A DNA stretch of 64,000 nt from Cognatundibacterium luofuense (lineage in GTDB: Bacteria > Pseudomonadota > Gammaproteobacteria > Burkholderiales > Burkholderiaceae_D): contig NZ_JAGSPN010000002.1 in NCBI RefSeq assembly GCF_018139685.1, forward strand, positions 248,001-312,000, read 5' to 3'. Shown piece after piece: positions 39,730 to 49,267 of this stretch (within the stretch, counting starts at the first letter, position 1; each line of letters begins with the position of its first letter). The notes beneath the pieces are model-generated. The model worked only from the letters and a program-made list of their open reading frames with translations. It ran no database searches and was not told where the DNA came from. Position numbers and translations under genes: made by a program.

Positions 39730-39999
39730 TTACTTACGCAGACCGAGTTTTTCGATCAGGGAGCGGTAACGGTTCAGATCTTTACGCTTCAGGTAAGCCA
39801 GCAGACTTTTACGACGGTTAACCATCATCAGCAGACCACGACGGGAGTGGTGATCTTTCATGTGGGATTTGAAGTGACCATTCAGGTCGTTGATGCGTGC
39901 TGTCAGCAGCGCAACTTGCACTTCAGGAGAACCTGTATCGTTTTGACCACGTGCGTTGTCTGCAACGATTGCAGCTTTCTGATTTTTTTCGATTGCCAT
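39730..39999 (-). CDS. rpsO: 30S ribosomal protein S15
   Basis: A primary 16S rRNA-binding protein of the small subunit platform. It has 89 residues including the initiator Met, the family length, with conserved [20 protein letters not shown] and the rRNA-contacting [24 protein letters not shown] precedes the ATG at 39999. It is the first gene of rpsO-pnp. Confidence 0.98.
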   Translation of the reverse strand: MAIEKNQKAAIVADNARGQNDTGSPEVQVALLTARINDLNGHFKSHMKDHHSRRGLLMMVNRRKSLLAYLKRKDLNRYRSLIEKLGLRK

Positions 40000-40114
40000 G
40001 ATTTTTCCTTAACTGGCGATAAAAACAGTTGCTTCCATACAAACCGTCTTTATCGTGATTACAAAACCGCTTTTTCAGCGGGATCCGAATACTAACACAC
40101 AAAGAAAATAAAGA

Positions 40115-41653
40115 TCAAATTTGCGGGTTCAGCTTTTCAGTTTTGGACTGCAATTTGTTTAAAGCCGACAAATACGCCTTGGCCGACGCCACCACGATAT
40201 CCGGATCCGCACCGGTACCGTTCACAATACGCCCAGCTTTCGACAAACGCATGGTCACTTCACCCTGCGATTGCGTACCGGTGGTAATTGCATTCACAGA
40301 GAACAGCAACAATTCCGCGCCGCTAGGCACTTTAGCTTCAATCGCATTCACGATCGCATCCACCGGACCGTTGCCGGTTGCTTCACTGATGTATTCTTCG
40401 CCGGCGCGGGAAAAGACAATTTTCGCCGATGGCAATTCGCCGGTCTCAGAACGCTGAGACAAGGAAACAAAATGGAAGGCATCGACTTCATTGGCCTGTT
40501 CGCCATCGGATACCAGCGCCAGAATATCTTCATCAAAGATTTCGGCTTTACGGTCTGCCAGTTCTTTAAAACGCGAGAATGCGGCATTTACATCAGCTTC
40601 GGAACCCAGCGTGATCCCCAGTTCTTCCAGACGCTGACGGAAGGCATTACGACCGGACAACTTACCGAGCACAATCTTGTTAGCGCTCCAGCCCACGTCT
40701 TCTGCGCGCATGATTTCGTAGGTGTCGCGTGCCTTCAGAATACCGTCCTGATGAATGCCGGACGCATGCGCAAACGCATTCGCGCCAACCACTGCCTTAT
40801 TCGGCTGCACAGCAAAACCGGTAATCTGCGATACCAGTTTAGAAGCAGGCACGATCTGGCTGGTGTCGATACCCAGTTCCAGACCAAAGTGATCTTTACG
40901 GGTACGCACCGCCATCACGATTTCTTCCAGCGCTGTATTACCTGCGCGTTCACCCAGACCGTTAATCGTACATTCGACCTGACGCGCACCGCCTATCATC
41001 ACACCCGCCAGCGAGTTCGCAACGGCCATCCCCAGATCATTATGGCAGTGTACCGACCAGACGGCTTTATCCGAATTCGGAATCCGTTCACGCAGTGTTT
41101 TGATCATATTGCCGTATAACTCAGGCACTGCGTAACCAACGGTGTCCGCAAAATTAATCGTCGTTGCACCTTCGCGGATGACAGCTTCAATCACACGGCA
41201 CAGAAAATCCATTTCCGAGCGGCTGCCGTCTTCCGGGCTGAACTCCACATCCTCTGTGAACTGACGCGCATAGCGCACCGCCTGAATTGCTTGCACCAGC
41301 ACCTGATCCGGACTCATGCGCAACTTCTTTTCCATATGCAGCGGTGAAGTCGCGATGAAAGTATGGATACGTTTGCGTTGCGCGGCCTGTAATGCTTCAG
41401 CTGCGCGGGCGATGTCACGTTCATTGGCGCGTGACAAAGAGCAAATCGTGGAATCTTTGATCACCGAAGCAATCGCTTTAATCGACTCAAAATCACCCGG
41501 CGATGCCGCCGCAAAACCAGCTTCTATGACATCCACTTTCAGGCGCTCCAGCTGACGCGCAATACGGATTTTTTCGTCGCGGGTCATCGATGCGCCCGGT
41601 GATTGTTCGCCATCACGCAATGTTGTATCAAAGATAATTAATTTTTCAGCCAC
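40115..41653 (-). CDS. leuA: 2-isopropylmalate synthase
   Basis: The first committed step of leucine synthesis: acetyl-CoA plus 2-oxoisovalerate. The 512 residues show the HMGL-type TIM barrel ([15 protein letters not shown]; metal-binding [16 protein letters not shown]) and, after about residue 390, the regulatory domain that binds leucine for feedback control. The start is GTG at 41653 with GGAGG 6 bases upstream. An ATG 21 codons earlier lies in the structured leader and is rejected. The leader contains a candidate leucine attenuation system. Confidence 0.96.
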   Translation of the reverse strand: MAEKLIIFDTTLRDGEQSPGASMTRDEKIRIARQLERLKVDVIEAGFAAASPGDFESIKAIASVIKDSTICSLSRANERDIARAAEALQAAQRKRIHTFIATSPLHMEKKLRMSPDQVLVQAIQAVRYARQFTEDVEFSPEDGSRSEMDFLCRVIEAVIREGATTINFADTVGYAVPELYGNMIKTLRERIPNSDKAVWSVHCHNDLGMAVANSLAGVMIGGARQVECTINGLGERAGNTALEEIVMAVRTRKDHFGLELGIDTSQIVPASKLVSQITGFAVQPNKAVVGANAFAHASGIHQDGILKARDTYEIMRAEDVGWSANKIVLGKLSGRNAFRQRLEELGITLGSEADVNAAFSRFKELADRKAEIFDEDILALVSDGEQANEVDAFHFVSLSQRSETGELPSAKIVFSRAGEEYISEATGNGPVDAIVNAIEAKVPSGAELLLFSVNAITTGTQSQGEVTMRLSKAGRIVNGTGADPDIVVASAKAYLSALNKLQSKTEKLNPQI

Positions 41654-41692
41654 AGTAGCCTCCGGCAATTTGGGTTGGTTAATTTGTCTGGT

Positions 41693-41764
41693 GCGCCGCA
41701 GATAAACACACGGCATGCGGGTAAAACAGGAGAGGAGTTTCTGCGTGCGATTACGCTAGCAGAA
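41693..41764 (-). promoter_or_regulatory. Candidate leucine attenuator: alternative hairpins before leuA
   Basis: In transcript order there are three segments. Segment 1 (TTCTGC, ending the leader-peptide Leu codons) can pair with segment 2 (GCAGAA, inside 41739-41764, with an added GCG/CGC pairing). Segment 2 (CGCACGCAGA) can instead pair with segment 3 (TCTGCGGCGC) over 9 bp with one bulged A (41693-41749). The two folds exclude each other. No classic T-tract terminator is evident, so control could be translational. Confidence 0.45.
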
Positions 41765-41837
41765 TAAATAGCGATAGCGAACTTAGGAAGTCCGCCAGAG
41801 TGGAATTAACAGCGAAGGATGCAGTTAAAGTAAGCAT
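41751..41837 (-). CDS. Candidate leucine leader peptide of leuA
   Basis: A 28-codon frame encodes [20 protein letters not shown] followed by LSLFILLA, with eight leucines. Its last twelve codons contain four CUA and one CUG. The stop codon lies in the loop of the first alternative hairpin. It has no clear ribosome site, but a promoter-like pair (TTGCGG, TATAGT) is placed so that transcription could begin at or near the ATG, giving a nearly leaderless message. Position and codon content suggest translational sensing of Leu-tRNA. Nothing proves it is translated. Confidence 0.4.
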   Translation of the reverse strand: MLTLTASFAVNSTLADFLSSLSLFILLA

Positions 41838-41843
41838 GGCACA

Positions 41844-41872
41844 ACTATATGCCGGAACGGGAAAATCCGCAA
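41844..41872 (-). promoter_or_regulatory. Candidate leuA promoter
   Basis: TTGCGG (41867-41872) and TATAGT (41844-41849), 17-base spacer, on the minus strand just before the leader-peptide ATG. Confidence 0.5.
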
Positions 41873-41988
41873 CCGAAAAAGCGAATTTTCCCTTGTAAAG
41901 ATGAGACTTTGAAGCAATAGATTCAGATGTTTGCAGAATGAAATCCAAATCAACAGAATTTTATTCCGCACCAACCCGTGAATCCGGT

Positions 41989-42711
41989 TTAGTCTTTGCG
42001 CAAACGCACTTTACCTTCGATTGAAATATTCAGTTCAGAAAAGCCCGGTTCAAAACGAAAGCCCGGATTCTGCGTAGCGCCGTCAGCCATCGGCGCGGCC
42101 ATGGCCATCATTTTCATTTCCGGTACCGGCCCGCTCATATCCGTCACATTCAGTTCCGCCAGTTCTGCCTGTGCTTCCGATTTACCCATCGCTTTTAGCA
42201 AATACGACAGCTTGTGTGAGAATTGCTTATAACCGGAATCAAATTTCTGCTGCTCAGTTTTTGCCTTAGCGGCATCAGACAAACCGAAATTCAGTTGCGT
42301 CATTTGCAGATTTTTCTGCGCCTCTCCGACCAGGCCGGTCAGACGGCTCAGATCAGCACTTTTCACATCCAGCTTCTGACCAACGCGCCACGCAATGATG
42401 ACAGGTGCCTTACCCGGTTTTGCGCGGCCCGCATCGTAGACCGGGTAACTGTAGACGCTGCCTGTTTGCAACATCGCGGAAGGATCCGATTTCTTAATTT
42501 GTTCAGTGCCGGTACGCATACGCTGGTTCAGGCGGGTGATCGCCTGCTGACGATCCGCATCCTGTTCTTCGGCTGAAAATTCTATCGCTGCCTGATCGTT
42601 TTCCACCCGAATGCTGGTTTGCGCAGACAGCGTAATCAGCGCGCCATTTGTCGATTGTGCTGCAGCGACACCGGCAACGGACAGCAGGGATACGAGTAAC
42701 AGTTTTTTCAT
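41989..42711 (-). CDS. SIMPL-domain (DUF541) periplasmic protein
   Basis: A 240-residue exported protein. The N-terminal signal peptide MKKLLLVSLLSVAGVAAAQS is likely cleaved after the Ala run. The rest is the SIMPL/DUF541 fold found in periplasmic proteins such as E. coli YggE, linked to oxidative stress protection, with unknown biochemistry. The frame begins with three ATG codons directly after AAGGA. The third ATG (42711) has proper spacing and starts the signal peptide. It is followed by leuA with a 335-base regulatory interval, so separate control is likely. Confidence 0.85.
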   Translation of the reverse strand: MKKLLLVSLLSVAGVAAAQSTNGALITLSAQTSIRVENDQAAIEFSAEEQDADRQQAITRLNQRMRTGTEQIKKSDPSAMLQTGSVYSYPVYDAGRAKPGKAPVIIAWRVGQKLDVKSADLSRLTGLVGEAQKNLQMTQLNFGLSDAAKAKTEQQKFDSGYKQFSHKLSYLLKAMGKSEAQAELAELNVTDMSGPVPEMKMMAMAAPMADGATQNPGFRFEPGFSELNISIEGKVRLRKD

Positions 42712-42965
42712 CATCATTCCTTTCAGAGCAAAACCTGATGCGTTCGCTTCGCAGCACGCGTTCAGGCAAAGAGCACAGCTTAGTCAACCATGGTAAAACT
42801 TCCAAGATTTGAATCTGCTAAACCGGTTCGGGACACAAAAAGTACCGTGTCGCAAACCTATCCAGGGGCAAAAGGAGTTCAAAGAGAGTCTTTCGTTTTA
42901 CCAGGAACAGATCATTGGCATAACCAACCAGCTCCGGTACGGGCCTGTATTTGCCCGAAAATGGC

Positions 42966-43061
42966 CAAAAATGTCCGAAATGCGGTGTTCTGCACAGCGA
43001 TCCGGCGATCGCCTGCAGAAAGTCAGGGCCTCCGAAAATCATCGATGACGATATCTGCACA
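42966..43061 (-). repeat. Interspersed hairpin repeat, copy 5 (minus strand)
   Basis: Read on the minus strand it opens TGTGCAGATATCGTCAT and has GACTTTCTGC, then GGCGATCGCCGGATCGC, GTGCAGAACACCGCATTT. TTCTGC/GCAGAA pairing is kept. It lies 3' of ilvC in the same orientation, the only copy on this strand. Confidence 0.8.
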
Positions 43062-43194
43062 TTCATTGCGCTTTACACGCGCTTTGCCAGAAGCCAGGAA
43101 CCAGCTTCCCGCACAAAAAATCCGCTCTGAAAGCGGGGAAAAACGGAGGCATGCACACACATGTCAGCGACTTTATTGTTTGATGTCACAAATA

Positions 43195-43220
43195 AAAATA
43201 CCCGCCGCAGCGGGTATTTT
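43195..43220 (-). terminator. Terminator after ilvC
   Basis: AAAATACCCG and CGGGTATTTT form a perfect 10-bp stem with a 6-nt loop, followed on the minus strand by T-rich sequence, 16 bases after the ilvC stop. Confidence 0.85.
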
Positions 43221-43235
43221 CAGTGACCGGAACAA

Positions 43236-44294
<1,059 letters not shown>

Positions 44295-44306
44295 TTACAG
44301 CCGGCA

Positions 44307-44798
44307 TCACACTTTGAGGATGCGTTCGCCACGGCCTATACCGGAACCACCGGTACGGACTGTTTCCAGAATCGCTGTACGGTCTATTGCATCAATGAAG
44401 GCGTCCAGCTTGCCGCGATTACCGGTCAGTTCTATCGTGTAGGTTTTTTCAGTGACATCAATGATGCGGCCACGGAAAATATCCGCAGTACGCTTCATTT
44501 CTTCACGCTCTTTCCCCACCGCTCTGACCTTAATCAGCATTAACTCGCGTTCAATATGCGCACCTTCGGTCAGATCCACTACCTTCACCACTTCAATTAA
44601 GCGGTTCAGATGCTTGGTGATCTGTTCGATGATGTCATCGGAACCGGAAGTGACGATGGTCATACGCGACAGCGTCTGATCTTCGGTTGGTGCGACGGTC
44701 AGCGTTTCGATGTTGTAACCACGGGCGGAGAACAACCCAACCACACGCGACAAAGCACCGGCTTCGTTTTCCAGCAAAATCGAAATAATGTGTCTCAT
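44307..44798 (-). CDS. ilvN: Acetolactate synthase small (regulatory) subunit
   Basis: The regulatory subunit that stimulates the catalytic subunit and confers valine feedback inhibition. It has 163 residues (IlvH-like length) with an N-terminal ACT domain (RHIISILLENEAGALSRVVG, SARGYNIETLTVAPTED) and the C-terminal ALS_ss_C domain (about 80-160). The ATG overlaps the ilvB stop (TAATG), so translation is coupled and equimolar subunits are expected. Confidence 0.96.
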   Translation of the reverse strand: MRHIISILLENEAGALSRVVGLFSARGYNIETLTVAPTEDQTLSRMTIVTSGSDDIIEQITKHLNRLIEVVKVVDLTEGAHIERELMLIKVRAVGKEREEMKRTADIFRGRIIDVTEKTYTIELTGNRGKLDAFIDAIDRTAILETVRTGGSGIGRGERILKV

Positions 44799-46513
44799 TA
44801 CAGATCCTCCGAACCAAGCAGCATCTCGGTGAGGCCTTTACCCGCCTTCACCATCGGCCAGACGTTTTCGGTCTGATCGGTAATGAAATTCATAAACACC
44901 AGACGATTTTTCATGGCGAAAGCTTCACGTACTGCGCCATCCACATCGGCCGGATTTTCAATACGCATACCAACGTGACCATAAGCCTCCACCAGTTTGG
45001 TGAAGTCCGGCAACGAGTCCATATACGATTCCGAATAACGCGAACCGTAATCCAGCTGCTGCCACTGACGCACCATGCCGAGGAAACGGTTGTTCAGCAG
45101 AACGATTTTTGGTGTCAGGTGATACTGCTTACACGTCGCCAGTTCCTGAATACACATCTGAATCGATGCTTCACCAGTAATACACGCCACCGTTGCATCA
45201 GGATTGGCCATTTGCACACCCATGGCGTATGGCAAGCCAACACCCATGGTGCCCAGACCGCCAGAGTTAATCCAGCGGCGTGGTTTATCAAATTTGTAGT
45301 ACTGCGCGGCCCACATCTGATGCTGACCAACGTCGGACGTGACGAAAGCGTCGCCCCGGGTCACTTCAAATACTTTTTCCACAACGGATTGCGGCTTGAT
45401 GACCAGATCCGAAGTCGGATATTTCAGGCATTCTTTCGAACGCCACTCATCAATCTGTTTCCACCAGGCGGACAGCTTGCGTGCATCGATACGCTGCTCT
45501 TGTGCATTCAGCTGCGACAGCATTTCGATCAGCACATCCTTCACGTTACCGACGATAGGAATATCGACTTTCACGCGCTTGGAAATGGAAGACGGATCAA
45601 TATCAATATGAATGATCTTGCGCGGGTGCGAAGCAAAGTGTTTCGGATTACCGATGACACGGTCATCGAAACGGGCACCGATGGCAACCAGTACATCGCA
45701 GTGCTGCATTGCCATGTTGGCTTCATAAGTACCATGCATACCCGGCATACCGACGAATTTGGAATCGGTGGCGCGGTAGCCGCCCAGTCCCATCAGTGTG
45801 TTGGTGCACGGCACGCCGAGCATATCGACCAAACGATTCAGTTCCGGTGCTGCATGCGCGAGAATGACGCCGCCACCGGTGTAAATCATCGGGCGCTCTG
45901 CAGACAGCAACAACTGAACCGCTTTGCGAATCTGCCCTGCATGGCCTTTATCCACCGGACGGTAGGAACGCATTTCCACTTCTTTCGGATAGTGGTAGCT
46001 CGTTTTGTGCATGGAGATATCTTTCGGGATATCGACCAGCACAGGACCGGGTCTGCCGGTTGTGGCAATAAAGAAAGCTTTTTTGATCGTAGTCGCCAGA
46101 TCACGCACATCCTTGACCAGGAAATTGTGCTTTACGCAGGGACGGGTAATACCAACGGTATCACACTCCTGAAAAGCATCCTGACCGATCACGGCGCTTG
46201 GCACCTGACCGGAAATCACCACCATAGGAATCGAATCCATATAGGCAGTTGCGAGCCCCGTCACTGCATTCGTGACACCGGGACCGGATGTGACAATGGC
46301 CACACCGACTTTGCTGGATGAACGGGAATAAGCATCTGCTGCATGAATCGCAGCCTGCTCATGGCGAACCAGAATATGCTGAAACTTATCCTGATTAAAA
46401 ATTGCGTCATAGATGTAGAGAACGGCACCGCCCGGATATCCGAAGACGTGTTCAACACCCTCTTCGGCCAGACACTTTACCAGTATCTCTGCGCCTGTAA
46501 ACTCTGAACTCAT
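44798..46513 (-). CDS. ilvB: Acetolactate synthase large (catalytic) subunit
   Basis: A thiamin-diphosphate enzyme condensing pyruvate to acetolactate, or pyruvate with 2-oxobutyrate. The 571 residues show the PYR domain with the catalytic Glu in RHEQAAIHAADAYSR, the central FAD-binding domain (about 190-330) and the TPP domain with GEASIQMCIQELATCKQY and LLNNRFLGMVRQWQQLDYGS. The metal motif reads GEAS where many homologues have GDGS or GDAS. ATG 46513 has AAGGA 6 bases upstream. It is the first gene of ilvBNC, with a long upstream region. Confidence 0.97.
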   Translation of the reverse strand: MSSEFTGAEILVKCLAEEGVEHVFGYPGGAVLYIYDAIFNQDKFQHILVRHEQAAIHAADAYSRSSSKVGVAIVTSGPGVTNAVTGLATAYMDSIPMVVISGQVPSAVIGQDAFQECDTVGITRPCVKHNFLVKDVRDLATTIKKAFFIATTGRPGPVLVDIPKDISMHKTSYHYPKEVEMRSYRPVDKGHAGQIRKAVQLLLSAERPMIYTGGGVILAHAAPELNRLVDMLGVPCTNTLMGLGGYRATDSKFVGMPGMHGTYEANMAMQHCDVLVAIGARFDDRVIGNPKHFASHPRKIIHIDIDPSSISKRVKVDIPIVGNVKDVLIEMLSQLNAQEQRIDARKLSAWWKQIDEWRSKECLKYPTSDLVIKPQSVVEKVFEVTRGDAFVTSDVGQHQMWAAQYYKFDKPRRWINSGGLGTMGVGLPYAMGVQMANPDATVACITGEASIQMCIQELATCKQYHLTPKIVLLNNRFLGMVRQWQQLDYGSRYSESYMDSLPDFTKLVEAYGHVGMRIENPADVDGAVREAFAMKNRLVFMNFITDQTENVWPMVKAGKGLTEMLLGSEDL

Positions 46514-47026
46514 TGTTGTCCTTTCAAGGTCCATAGGAAATTGATCGGATGTTCTTTCCTGGCGAAATCACGACGCATATCTGTTCACCGATGTCCCTTT
46601 TTTGCATCGCCGCACTCCCCTTGCTGCACCCGTTGGGTACCGTTCCAGGCAATACTTAAGACACTCGTTCGATCAGCGGAAAAAATATAACGAAGACAGA
46701 CTTCTCACGCTTGTGGCGTGGGTCAGAACAAACAGCTACTAAAAGCGCACTTACTGAATTGAGCGTGGTCGGCTTGTTCAGCAAGCATTTTTGTCCCGGG
46801 ATTGTGGGACGAGCGTCAACAGTACTGCGTCGCAGCATTTTGGTCAAGTGAAATTCGTACCACATACGCGATAATACGCAGTCAACTTGTGCCAACCGGT
46901 TTGCTGCACCGTACGTTAATAAAAATCATCCCCGTTTACGCATTTTTTGCTAGGATGTGCCCTCTTTTTCCGGACAGTCGCTAGACTGAGCCGGCCCGCT
47001 GTTACTGAAACGAATGATCGCCAACA
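46514..47026. other. Long divergent intergenic region, ilvB versus sigma operon
   Basis: About 510 bases. On the minus strand there is a weak hairpin series (CACGC/GCGTG near 46700-46720; CGATG/CATCG near 46590-46610) and a short frame with Leu/Val/Ile-rich patches, not enough to call an attenuator. No convincing promoter of the sigma operon could be fixed. Confidence 0.5.
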
Positions 47027-47599
47027 ATGGCTACAGACAAAGAACTCTCCGATTTTCTGGAAAGTGTCGAGCGAAGAGCATTTAAGCACGCTGTTTATGC
47101 CGTCAGAAATGATGAATCCGCACTCGACATTGTTCAGGAGGCAATGATTAAACTCGCTGAGAAGTACGGCGATAAGCCGGCAGCAGAATTGCCTATGCTG
47201 TTTCAGCGTATTTTACAAACGACCATACTGGATTTTTTCCGGCGTGAAAAAGTCCGCAATACCTGGGTCAGCCTGTTTTCGAACATGATTCCGGCAGGAC
47301 AGTCAGAAGAAGACCAGTTTGACCTGCTCGAATCCTACGCAGGCGAAGAAGGCAGCGAAACCACCGAGTCCACTGCTGATAAAATGGAGCGCGAGCAGGT
47401 ATTAGGCATTATTGATGAAGAAATAAAAAAACTGCCGGCGCGTCAACGGGAAGCATTCCTCATGCGTTATTGGGAAGACATGGATGTAGCAGAAACTGCC
47501 GCCGCAATGGGCTGCTCGGAAGGCAGCGTGAAAACGCATTGCTCAAGGGCAACGCACGCACTTGCTGCGACACTGAAAGCAAAAGGAATACAGCTATGA
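47027..47599 (+). CDS. ECF-like sigma-70 family RNA polymerase sigma factor
   Basis: A 190-residue sigma factor directing RNA polymerase to an unknown promoter set. Region 2 (about 12-80) includes ESALDIVQEAMIKLAEKYGD and the -10 recognition segment around LFQRILQTTILDFFRREKVR. Region 4 (about 125-185) has LPARQREAFLMRYWEDMDVA and the HTH AETAAAMGCSEGSVKTHCSR. An acidic linker of about 35 residues separates them. The stop overlaps the next gene by ATGA. A coupled single-TM protein behind it is a candidate anti-sigma factor. Confidence 0.88.
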   Translation: MATDKELSDFLESVERRAFKHAVYAVRNDESALDIVQEAMIKLAEKYGDKPAAELPMLFQRILQTTILDFFRREKVRNTWVSLFSNMIPAGQSEEDQFDLLESYAGEEGSETTESTADKMEREQVLGIIDEEIKKLPARQREAFLMRYWEDMDVAETAAAMGCSEGSVKTHCSRATHALAATLKAKGIQL

Positions 47600-48024
47600 A
47601 TTACTCAAAAGAATCTCAGGATCTGGACTTCGCTTACAAAGTCCGGCGGGCGCTGAATGAATCGTCCGAAAGTCTGCCGGCACCGACACTGGATCGTCTG
47701 GCACAGGCACGCAAAATGGCGATGTCACGCAAGAAGAAAGAAAGCCCTGCGCTTGTCCGTTTGTTCCAGAATGCATTTGCCGGAGCAAATGGCTTCCAAT
47801 TCAGCGGTCCTTCGTCCTGGCTGGGACGTGCAGGACTGGCTTTACCGGCCATCGTGCTGATAGCGGGTCTGGCTGGCATTTACGAATACGAGCAACAGCA
47901 AAATATTAACGAACTGGCCGATATCGACACTTCAATGCTGGTGGACGAGTTACCACCGGCAGCCTACGTGGATACTGGCTTCACGACTTACGTCAACAAT
48001 AAACAAAACGAGGAATCTCAGTGA
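47596..48024 (+). CDS. DUF3619 single-pass membrane protein, candidate anti-sigma factor
   Basis: A 142-residue protein that I recognise as DUF3619, a betaproteobacterial family without assigned function. It has a charged N-terminal segment of about 80 residues (DFAYKVRRALNESSESLPAP; basic stretch RKMAMSRKKKES), one membrane helix (about 82-104, LGRAGLALPAIVLIAGLAGI) and a short acidic C-terminus predicted to be periplasmic. This topology is that of many anti-sigma factors. It overlaps the sigma gene at ATGA and the next gene at GTGA, so it is coupled in translation. Function is inferred from topology and position. Confidence 0.75.
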   Translation: MNYSKESQDLDFAYKVRRALNESSESLPAPTLDRLAQARKMAMSRKKKESPALVRLFQNAFAGANGFQFSGPSSWLGRAGLALPAIVLIAGLAGIYEYEQQQNINELADIDTSMLVDELPPAAYVDTGFTTYVNNKQNEESQ

Positions 48025-48707
48025 GACTGGTTGTTTTTCTGAGCACGCTTGCCGTACTTTGCACCGCACTTCCGGCGCAGCCAGTGATGGCCGCCGGAAG
48101 TGATGCTTCTGCCATACTGGGCTTAAAGCCGGCTCCTGCAAAACCGCTGTGGTCTGAACTGACACCTGCGCAGAAAGTCGCACTGACTCCGTTGCAAGCC
48201 GAGTGGGATGCATTACCGGAAGTCCGCAAAAAGAAGTGGCTGGAAATCGCAGGACGCTACGCAACGCTGAAACCTGAAGAACAGGCGCGTTTGCAGGAAC
48301 GTATGCGCGACTGGCTGAAACTGACGCCGGAACAACGCATGGCAGCGCGGGAAAACTTTGCCAAGACCAAACAAATCGCTCCTGAGAAAAAGAGTGAGCA
48401 ATGGCAAAAGTATCAGCAACTCAGTGAAGAAGAGAAAAAGAAACTGGCAGCTGACCAGCCGGCAAAAAAATCTCTGACTAACCTGAGCCCGGACGCATTA
48501 CGCAATCCGAATACGCTGCAACCGATCAAAGGTAATTTACCGAAACCGGCTGCACCTGCCGCAGTGGCAAAACCAGTTACGGCCAGCGCGCCTGCTGTCA
48601 GCGCACCTGTGCAAGCTCCCGCATCAGTTGTAGCACCTGCCCCGGCTTCTGTGCCGGCCGAAGTACCGGCAACGGCTCCTGCATCTGTAACTTCTGCCAC
48701 AAAATGA
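48021..48707 (+). CDS. DUF3106 secreted protein
   Basis: A 228-residue protein with a signal peptide (about 1-25, ending PAQPVMAAGS). The mature N-terminal half has repeated LTPxQ/PxxQ-W-like units (LTPAQKVALTPLQAEWDALP; LKPEEQARLQERMRDWLKLT; LTPEQRMAARENF), helical and basic, resembling in style the LTxxQ proteins CpxP and Spy but assigned by me to DUF3106. The C-terminal half is Ala/Pro/Val repeats. The start is GTG overlapping the upstream stop codon. A periplasmic sensor or chaperone role is inference. Confidence 0.72.
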   Translation: MRLVVFLSTLAVLCTALPAQPVMAAGSDASAILGLKPAPAKPLWSELTPAQKVALTPLQAEWDALPEVRKKKWLEIAGRYATLKPEEQARLQERMRDWLKLTPEQRMAARENFAKTKQIAPEKKSEQWQKYQQLSEEEKKKLAADQPAKKSLTNLSPDALRNPNTLQPIKGNLPKPAAPAAVAKPVTASAPAVSAPVQAPASVVAPAPASVPAEVPATAPASVTSATK

Positions 48708-49204
48708 CTGAACCGGTAACACTGATCACGCCTTCGATCCGGAGGCGCCTTACCTGCATGCTGTATGAAGGCATGTTGTTATTCGGGCTGGTCTTTGTGA
48801 CCATACTGGTATTTAATTTCCTGAGCAAAAGCCGCCTTGTATTACAGGTGCTCTTATTTCTGGTAATCGGGTTTTATTTTGTTTACTGCTGGACCCGCTC
48901 GGGACAGACTCTCGCCATGAAAACCTGGCGCATCCGCGTTACGGATCTGGATGGGCAGCCTTTGCCGCGCATTAAAGCAATCGTGCGCTACGTGCTCAGC
49001 TGGATGTGGTTTTTGCCGGCACTGGCACTGTCATATCAGTTTAATCTGCAAAAAATTGAAGCCGTCGTCGCTATACTTGCTGGTTTAGCGGGCTGGGCAC
49101 TGACGGCACTTCTGGACCCTGAGCGTCAGTTTATGCATGACAAACTCGCAAAAACACGGCTGACCGAATTGCCTGCCGGCACAAAAAACAGTTCAGCTGA
49201 GTAA
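48704..49204 (+). CDS. RDD-family membrane protein
   Basis: A 166-residue inner membrane protein of the RDD family, with three or four hydrophobic helices (about 20-40, 45-63, 88-105, 113-130). RDD-typical elements are the RRRLTCMLYE start, GQTLAMKTWRIRVTDLDGQP between helices, and DPERQFMHDKLAKTRL at the end. Function in this family is unclear; some members are linked to ion transport or stress. It overlaps the DUF3106 stop (ATGA) and closes the four-gene unit. Confidence 0.78.
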   Translation: MTEPVTLITPSIRRRLTCMLYEGMLLFGLVFVTILVFNFLSKSRLVLQVLLFLVIGFYFVYCWTRSGQTLAMKTWRIRVTDLDGQPLPRIKAIVRYVLSWMWFLPALALSYQFNLQKIEAVVAILAGLAGWALTALLDPERQFMHDKLAKTRLTELPAGTKNSSAE

Positions 49205-49212
49205 CACAGGTT

Positions 49213-49240
49213 TTGAGGATATGCGGAAGAATGCTATTCT
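49213..49240 (+). promoter_or_regulatory. Candidate promoter of the TetR gene
   Basis: TTGAGG (49213-49218) and TATTCT (49235-49240) with a 16-base spacer, 27 bases before the ATG. Confidence 0.4.
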
Positions 49241-49267
49241 TACGAAATATTATCTCGAAAAAATAGC

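Larger units (their letters stand above)
42712..43235. other. Intergenic region between ilvC and the SIMPL gene
   Basis: About 520 bases without a gene. It contains the ilvC terminator (43195-43220) and a minus-strand copy of the interspersed repeat (42966-43061). I see no other structured element at 42720-42960. Confidence 0.65.

Noticed and set aside
37403-39769. A 788-residue open frame antisense to pnp
   Set aside because: It mirrors the codon structure of pnp, is rich in Cys/His/Phe and has no ribosome site. Similar long antisense frames occur over pheT, thrS, ilvB and TonB genes.
46656-46895. Valine/isoleucine leader peptide for ilvB
   Set aside because: The short frame has a few branched-chain codons but no dense run, no good ribosome site and no strong terminator or antiterminator pair.
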